Shown here: positions 60,630-64,000 of the stretch, piece after piece | Layout of the letters: every line of letters starts with the position of its first letter | Numbering within the stretch: the first letter of the stretch is position 1 | NCBI GenBank assembly: GCA_017464345.1 | Contig: JAFUAH010000006.1 | Span: 124,001-188,000, forward strand | Length of the DNA: 64,000 nucleotides | Source: Bacteroidaceae bacterium | GTDB taxonomy: Bacteria; Bacteroidota; Bacteroidia; Bacteroidales; Bacteroidaceae | Reading direction: 5' to 3' | Made by a program: the position numbers and the translations under genes | Notes under the pieces: generated by a model | Seen by the model: the letters and a program-made list of their open reading frames with translations, nothing else | Database searches by the model: none | What the model was told of the DNA's origin: nothing

Positions 60630-62229
60630 AGATATTATGATAATTTTGTTTGGTTATTCGTTGCGGAGTACTTATGCTGTCGGTCTCGGGCTTTTGGAGG
60701 GCCGAACCGCCGTAATGGGCCGGTTGGGCATTGCGACGGGCTGCATCGAGCAGCCTGGCCCGGCTAGGGCGCAAGGGTTGAGTCATCCATTCGGCAGCAT
60801 TATAACTGCGGAAGAGTTGCTGATAGTGCTGTGGGCTGCGCTGGGGCAGCAACACAGGTCGGTGGGCGTGCCCTGAGCGGTCGAAGTACGACAGATAGAG
60901 ACGTGTGTAGTTGCCATCGGTGCGGCGCGAAGAAAAAAGAATCCACCTTCCGTTAGACGACCAACTATGGTAACTCTCGCTCTCGGGGGAGTTCAGTGAT
61001 TCGAGGTTATCTAGTCTGTCTAGCCCGTATAGTTTATCTAGTTCTTCTAATTTTTCTAGGGAGATAGCACACAGGTCGGCGCTTCGGTGCCAGATATGGA
61101 ACTGGCCGTAGTCTGCCACGGAGAAGAGTAACCAACGACCGTCAGGCGAAACACGTGGAGTCGAAGCACTTTTGCCTAGTCTTCCGGCGTCGAATACCAT
61201 CTGGGCTGGCCCGAATTTGCGGGCTTGAGCATCGAAAGTTCGGGCGTATATATTATAGTGTAGGGATTGGTAGTTCTGGTCGAGATCTATATCGATGTCC
61301 GTACCGACGGGGGCGTGGTGAGTACTGATGTAGTAGAGCGTGCGTCCGTCAGGGCTCCAACAGGGGAAACTTTCGTAGTCGTGGCTGGTGCGGGTGATAC
61401 TTAGCACTTCGTTCTTGTCGATGTCGTAGAGAATGAGATCGCTGGCGTAGTCGATGACTTCTACCTTCTGTAGGTCGAGTGTGTGGAACACTTGCCCTGT
61501 CTCGTTTACAGAATAGACCACCAGTGGAAGGGTGGGGTGCCAGGCCGCATAGACACCAGCGGACATGGTGGAGTCGGTCTTCAGGTTCACCTTCCGTATA
61601 TCCTCGCTTTGGATGAAGAGGGTACCGCCCTTGTTCTGTCGGAGGTGGAACTGTGAGCAACCGGTCTGCCCCTGGCGTTGCGGTATGTGACAGTTCACGC
61701 ATTGACCATTGTCGCCCTTGCTCAGAGGCATGTTGTCGTAGAAAATGTGTTCGTCGAAATTCTCCATACAACGCTCGGCGAGGTATAGTTCCTCGTAGGC
61801 TACGTAGCTGGGACGTATGAGGCGGTATGTGATGTAGGGGTCAATGCTGTCGCCGACAATAGGGTTGGCGATGTGGTGAAAGTGTTGCCACCTTCCGTTT
61901 TGTCGGACATAAATGTCCGTCCATAAAGTGTCGCCCACTGCAGCAGCGAGCAACTGGTGCCACTGGGTAACGTCTATGTCCAGTGTCTGTCCGCTCATCA
62001 CCATTTCCTGGCCATTGTGAGTGCTGAAGCGTGTAACGAACTCTTCGCCTTCTTCTTGGATGCAGAAATTCAGTGGGGCAATGTTCGGCGGCAGCGTGGC
62101 TCCGCTGTTATCAGGCAGAACTTGAGCCGGACGCCCCACCTCCGTAACTTCCTTTGGCACTGAGGACGTACAGGCAGCAAGGAATGCGATGCCACAGATG
62201 ATTAGTGATATGTATCTAATTGCTTTCAA
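60616..62229 (-). CDS. Lipoprotein with CxxCH motif and TolB-like propeller
   Basis: 537 residues. Lipoprotein signal MKAIRYISLIICGIAFLAAC (Cys20). A beta-rich N-terminal part is followed by a c-type-heme-like CVNCH motif (about residue 175, in NGQCVNCHIPQ), then a WD40/PD40-like propeller: AAWHPTLPLVVYSVNET, PCWSPDGRTLYYISTHH, PRVSPDGRWLLFSVADYG and SWSSNGRWILFSSRRTDG. Only one CxxCH is present and no distal Met can be assigned, so heme binding is plausible but unproven. Residues about 389-410 (LEKLEELDKLYGLDRLDNLE) are a Leu-acidic tract encoded by 9-bp CTAG repeats inserted between blades. It ends inside the start of the next gene. Confidence 0.8.
   Translation of the reverse strand: MKAIRYISLIICGIAFLAACTSSVPKEVTEVGRPAQVLPDNSGATLPPNIAPLNFCIQEEGEEFVTRFSTHNGQEMVMSGQTLDIDVTQWHQLLAAAVGDTLWTDIYVRQNGRWQHFHHIANPIVGDSIDPYITYRLIRPSYVAYEELYLAERCMENFDEHIFYDNMPLSKGDNGQCVNCHIPQRQGQTGCSQFHLRQNKGGTLFIQSEDIRKVNLKTDSTMSAGVYAAWHPTLPLVVYSVNETGQVFHTLDLQKVEVIDYASDLILYDIDKNEVLSITRTSHDYESFPCWSPDGRTLYYISTHHAPVGTDIDIDLDQNYQSLHYNIYARTFDAQARKFGPAQMVFDAGRLGKSASTPRVSPDGRWLLFSVADYGQFHIWHRSADLCAISLEKLEELDKLYGLDRLDNLESLNSPESESYHSWSSNGRWILFSSRRTDGNYTRLYLSYFDRSGHAHRPVLLPQRSPQHYQQLFRSYNAAEWMTQPLRPSRARLLDAARRNAQPAHYGGSALQKPETDSISTPQRITKQNYHNIYESN
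61002..61064 (-). repeat. 9-bp CTAG repeat inside the TolB-like coding region
   Basis: Seven 9-bp units on the plus strand (CTAGTCTGT, CTAGCCCGT, ATAGTTTAT, CTAGTTCTT and others) read in the gene as Leu-(Glu/Asp)-x. The unit matches the intergenic repeat at 42543-42614 in length and core. Confidence 0.85.
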
Positions 62230-62245
62230 CTTTCGATTTTCAACT

Positions 62246-63718
62246 TTAATTTGTTTTCATCCCTTCCACAAAGAAGTAATAGTACCAATACGTATCGCCG
62301 AACTCGGGGCGTAGGCGATAGGCGTTGCTGGCATCGTCGCCTAGTTGCGCCGAAGCCTCCACTAGGCGGTCGAAGCGTTGGCGCACTTCGTCAGATATGG
62401 GCAGTTGGCTAGTTTCCATTCCCCCCTGTAGCTGGGTTATCATGAGGGCAGCCTCTTGATAGTGTCGGGGTATGCCTTCCTTCCACGTGGGCAAAAGAGC
62501 CATGAAGCGTGGCCAGAAGCCGTCGAGTTGTTTTGTTATCAGACTGCACATCAGGGACAGCTCCACCATCTCGCGTGAGCCGCCGTCGGTCAGGGCAAAG
62601 CTTTGCAGCAGGTAGAATTCCACCAGTCCGTCGTCGCCGTCCAGTTGATCGGTGTAGTTCAGCAGCGGGCGAATCGTCTGTGCCTCCTGCTTGATGCGAG
62701 TTCCTTCGTCGTGATAGAAGAGTGTATGCTGTAGGGCCTTAGCGTACTTCTCGGCCAGTGTTTCCTCTCCGTTCAACATGGCCACACGATGTAGGATGCG
62801 CAGGTCGGCCGGACGCATACCGTACTCCACTATGTCCTCCATAGCCCAGCGATAGGCAAAGCCCAGTTTTCCGTAGTGATAATAGAGTAGAGGAGCTCCG
62901 ATGAGGCGTAACCATTGCCGTTGTACGGGAGCGTTGTAGTTGGCCGAGCCCTCGGGATAGGCAAACAGCTGGTCGCCCATCTGCCCTGTCTTGTACAAGG
63001 CCAGACGGGTCAGGCATACTTGCAGACGAGTGGGCACGGCTTTGTTTTCACGTGCCAGGGCGAGCACGCGCTGCCAGTCATTCCGTTCGGCAGCCTGCTT
63101 CATCTCCAGAATGTTGAAGAAGGTCAGGTCCTGATAGGTCTTGCCCCAGAAATAGTAGCCCATGGCTGCAAAGACGACAATGGAAAGGACGTAGCTAGCA
63201 AGATTAGCCGAGCGGCTGAACCTTTGGCGAGTCTTGCCCTGTCGTACGTCGTGCTGATGCTTTAACAGAATCCATAACCAGCGTATGCTCCCCACTAAAA
63301 GAAGACCGAGGAGTACGGGGGTGACGACGAAGAATACAAACGCAGGTTTTTTGCTGACGTAAATTTCATAGCCTATCTCGGTGTAAGTGGATAGGAAGAA
63401 GAATGGTATAATCCAACACAGACCGAACCAAGTGTCGCTCACGCGGAGCACCCAGCGAGTGGCGTAGGCAATGGCTGTCAGCAGGGTCACGAGTAACAGG
63501 GCTCCAACCCACGGCTTGACCATGCAAGCCTGTAAGAACCATGCTACGTAGTAGAACAATCCCCATGAACTGGCGATCAGTGTTTCGCGGAAGAATACTG
63601 GGGTAGTCAGAAAAGGTGTCAGTTGGCCCGTCTCCAGAAGATATGGCTGCAAGGGCCCCATCATCACATAGAGGGCGATGATGAGGAACGCCAAGGTATA
63701 GGGTATTCGCTTCAGCAT
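62246..63718 (-). CDS. Multi-pass membrane protein, possibly DUF6057
   Basis: 490 residues. The first about 200 residues contain six or so membrane segments (YTLAFLIIALYVMMG, GLFYYVAWFLQACMV, WVGALLLVTLLTAIAYA, WFGLCWIIPFFFLSTY, FVFFVVTPVLLGLLLVGSI, YVLSIVVFAAMGYYFWG). The rest is soluble and helical, TPR-like in feel (RVLALARENKAVPTRLQVCL, AMLNGEETLAEKYAKALQHT). I think this is the DUF6057 family, which often sits beside TolB-like lipoproteins in Bacteroidales, but I cannot confirm it. Function is unknown; it could be an inner-membrane partner of the lipoprotein, whose ATG is only 16 bp below this gene's stop. Confidence 0.65.
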   Translation of the reverse strand: MLKRIPYTLAFLIIALYVMMGPLQPYLLETGQLTPFLTTPVFFRETLIASSWGLFYYVAWFLQACMVKPWVGALLLVTLLTAIAYATRWVLRVSDTWFGLCWIIPFFFLSTYTEIGYEIYVSKKPAFVFFVVTPVLLGLLLVGSIRWLWILLKHQHDVRQGKTRQRFSRSANLASYVLSIVVFAAMGYYFWGKTYQDLTFFNILEMKQAAERNDWQRVLALARENKAVPTRLQVCLTRLALYKTGQMGDQLFAYPEGSANYNAPVQRQWLRLIGAPLLYYHYGKLGFAYRWAMEDIVEYGMRPADLRILHRVAMLNGEETLAEKYAKALQHTLFYHDEGTRIKQEAQTIRPLLNYTDQLDGDDGLVEFYLLQSFALTDGGSREMVELSLMCSLITKQLDGFWPRFMALLPTWKEGIPRHYQEAALMITQLQGGMETSQLPISDEVRQRFDRLVEASAQLGDDASNAYRLRPEFGDTYWYYYFFVEGMKTN

Positions 63719-63743
63719 AGGGGGCCTACTTCTTGTTTGCTTA

Positions 63744-64000
63744 TTACTTCATGATAAACTTGCGTGTTTTGCCATCCCGGACTTCCACGTAGATGCCGTG
63801 ACGCAATGTGGCGTTTCCGGGCACTTTGCATCCCGTGGCAGCATCATAGATGCAACGGTTGCCTGACAAGGGGGCAAGGTCGGTTATGCCTACTTCCAAC
63901 TCCTGCTGAGCCATCTTTTCGCGATTGGCTGGGCGATACTCCTTACCGTACATGTTGGCCTCTTCGTAGTCGCTGTGTGCCTTCGAGTCAAAATAGAGCC
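63744..64000 (-). CDS. C-terminus of a T9SS-secreted protein, 5' part outside window
   Basis: The frame enters from the right edge (LYFDSKAHSDYEEANMYGKE) and ends with IYDAATGCKVPG, GIYVEVRDGKTRKFIMK, a T9SS type A sorting tail with the usual Y-D-x-x-G then G-I-Y pattern and basic end. The body of the protein is not visible, so its activity cannot be stated. Its stop lies 25 bp before the start of the membrane protein gene, so it is likely the first or an earlier member of the operon ending at 51377. Confidence 0.75.
   Translation of the reverse strand, partial: LYFDSKAHSDYEEANMYGKEYRPANREKMAQQELEVGITDLAPLSGNRCIYDAATGCKVPGNATLRHGIYVEVRDGKTRKFIMK

Noticed and set aside
60616-62229. A multiheme cytochrome
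   Set aside because: Only one CxxCH is present; the rest of the protein is a propeller.

Overview
The window looks like a chromosomal segment of a Prevotella-like member of the Bacteroidales. The evidence is: Bacteroidetes-type promoters (TTTG, about 20 bp, TAnnTTTG), fimbrillin (FimA/Mfa-type) lipoproteins, several proteins ending in a type IX secretion (T9SS) C-terminal sorting domain, a regulator made of a Reg_prop propeller, a Y_Y_Y domain and an AraC-type HTH, and Bacteroidetes forms of PurE, IspG, RpoN and a PhoU-tailed Na/Pi transporter. No tRNA, rRNA, CRISPR array or insertion sequence is visible.

1-29.2 kb is a surface-adhesion region. A fimbrillin gene (minus strand, cut by the left edge) has lost its start codon exactly where it meets an element made of a tyrosine recombinase between long inverted repeats. 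Next comes a single 19.2-kb gene for a 6,401-residue secreted protein with 18 divergent copies of an unrecognised two-part module and a T9SS tail, followed 29 bp later by a fimbrillin-like lipoprotein. Convergent to these are two overlapping minus-strand genes: a fimbrillin and a large tip-type fimbrillin with a FISUMP-like C-terminus. A strong hairpin separates the convergent units.

29.2-45.5 kb is mostly housekeeping: purN, a WbuC-like cupin, a Na/Pi cotransporter, a GH43 gene broken by one TGA codon, a FlaA1/CapD-like nucleotide-sugar dehydratase, a neutral zinc metallopeptidase, a GH51 arabinofuranosidase, rpoN, a PAP2-like membrane protein, purE, ispG and cysS. Short tandem repeats run through this part. 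A 9-bp repeat encodes x-Ser-Glu tracts inside both rpoN and the dehydratase, and a different 9-bp repeat (CTAGnnnnn) lies between purE and ispG and also inside a coding region at 61 kb.

45.5-64 kb returns to secreted proteins: a 1,696-residue Big_2/carbohydrate-binding T9SS protein, a 66-residue acidic small protein and a strong terminator, then a minus-strand operon reading inward from the right edge: the end of a T9SS protein, a multi-pass membrane protein, a lipoprotein combining a CxxCH motif with a TolB-like propeller, a 1,211-residue helical/lectin-like T9SS protein, a transmembrane AraC-type regulator without kinase domains, and a GH128-like glucanase. No SusC/SusD pair is present, so this looks like a glycan-sensing and degrading locus built on T9SS secretion.

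The most unusual items are the 18-module giant protein with its lipoprotein partner, the recombinase element beside the startless fimbrillin, degenerate arrays of palindromic sites spaced exactly 22 bp apart near these genes, and repeat tracts that have entered coding sequences in frame.
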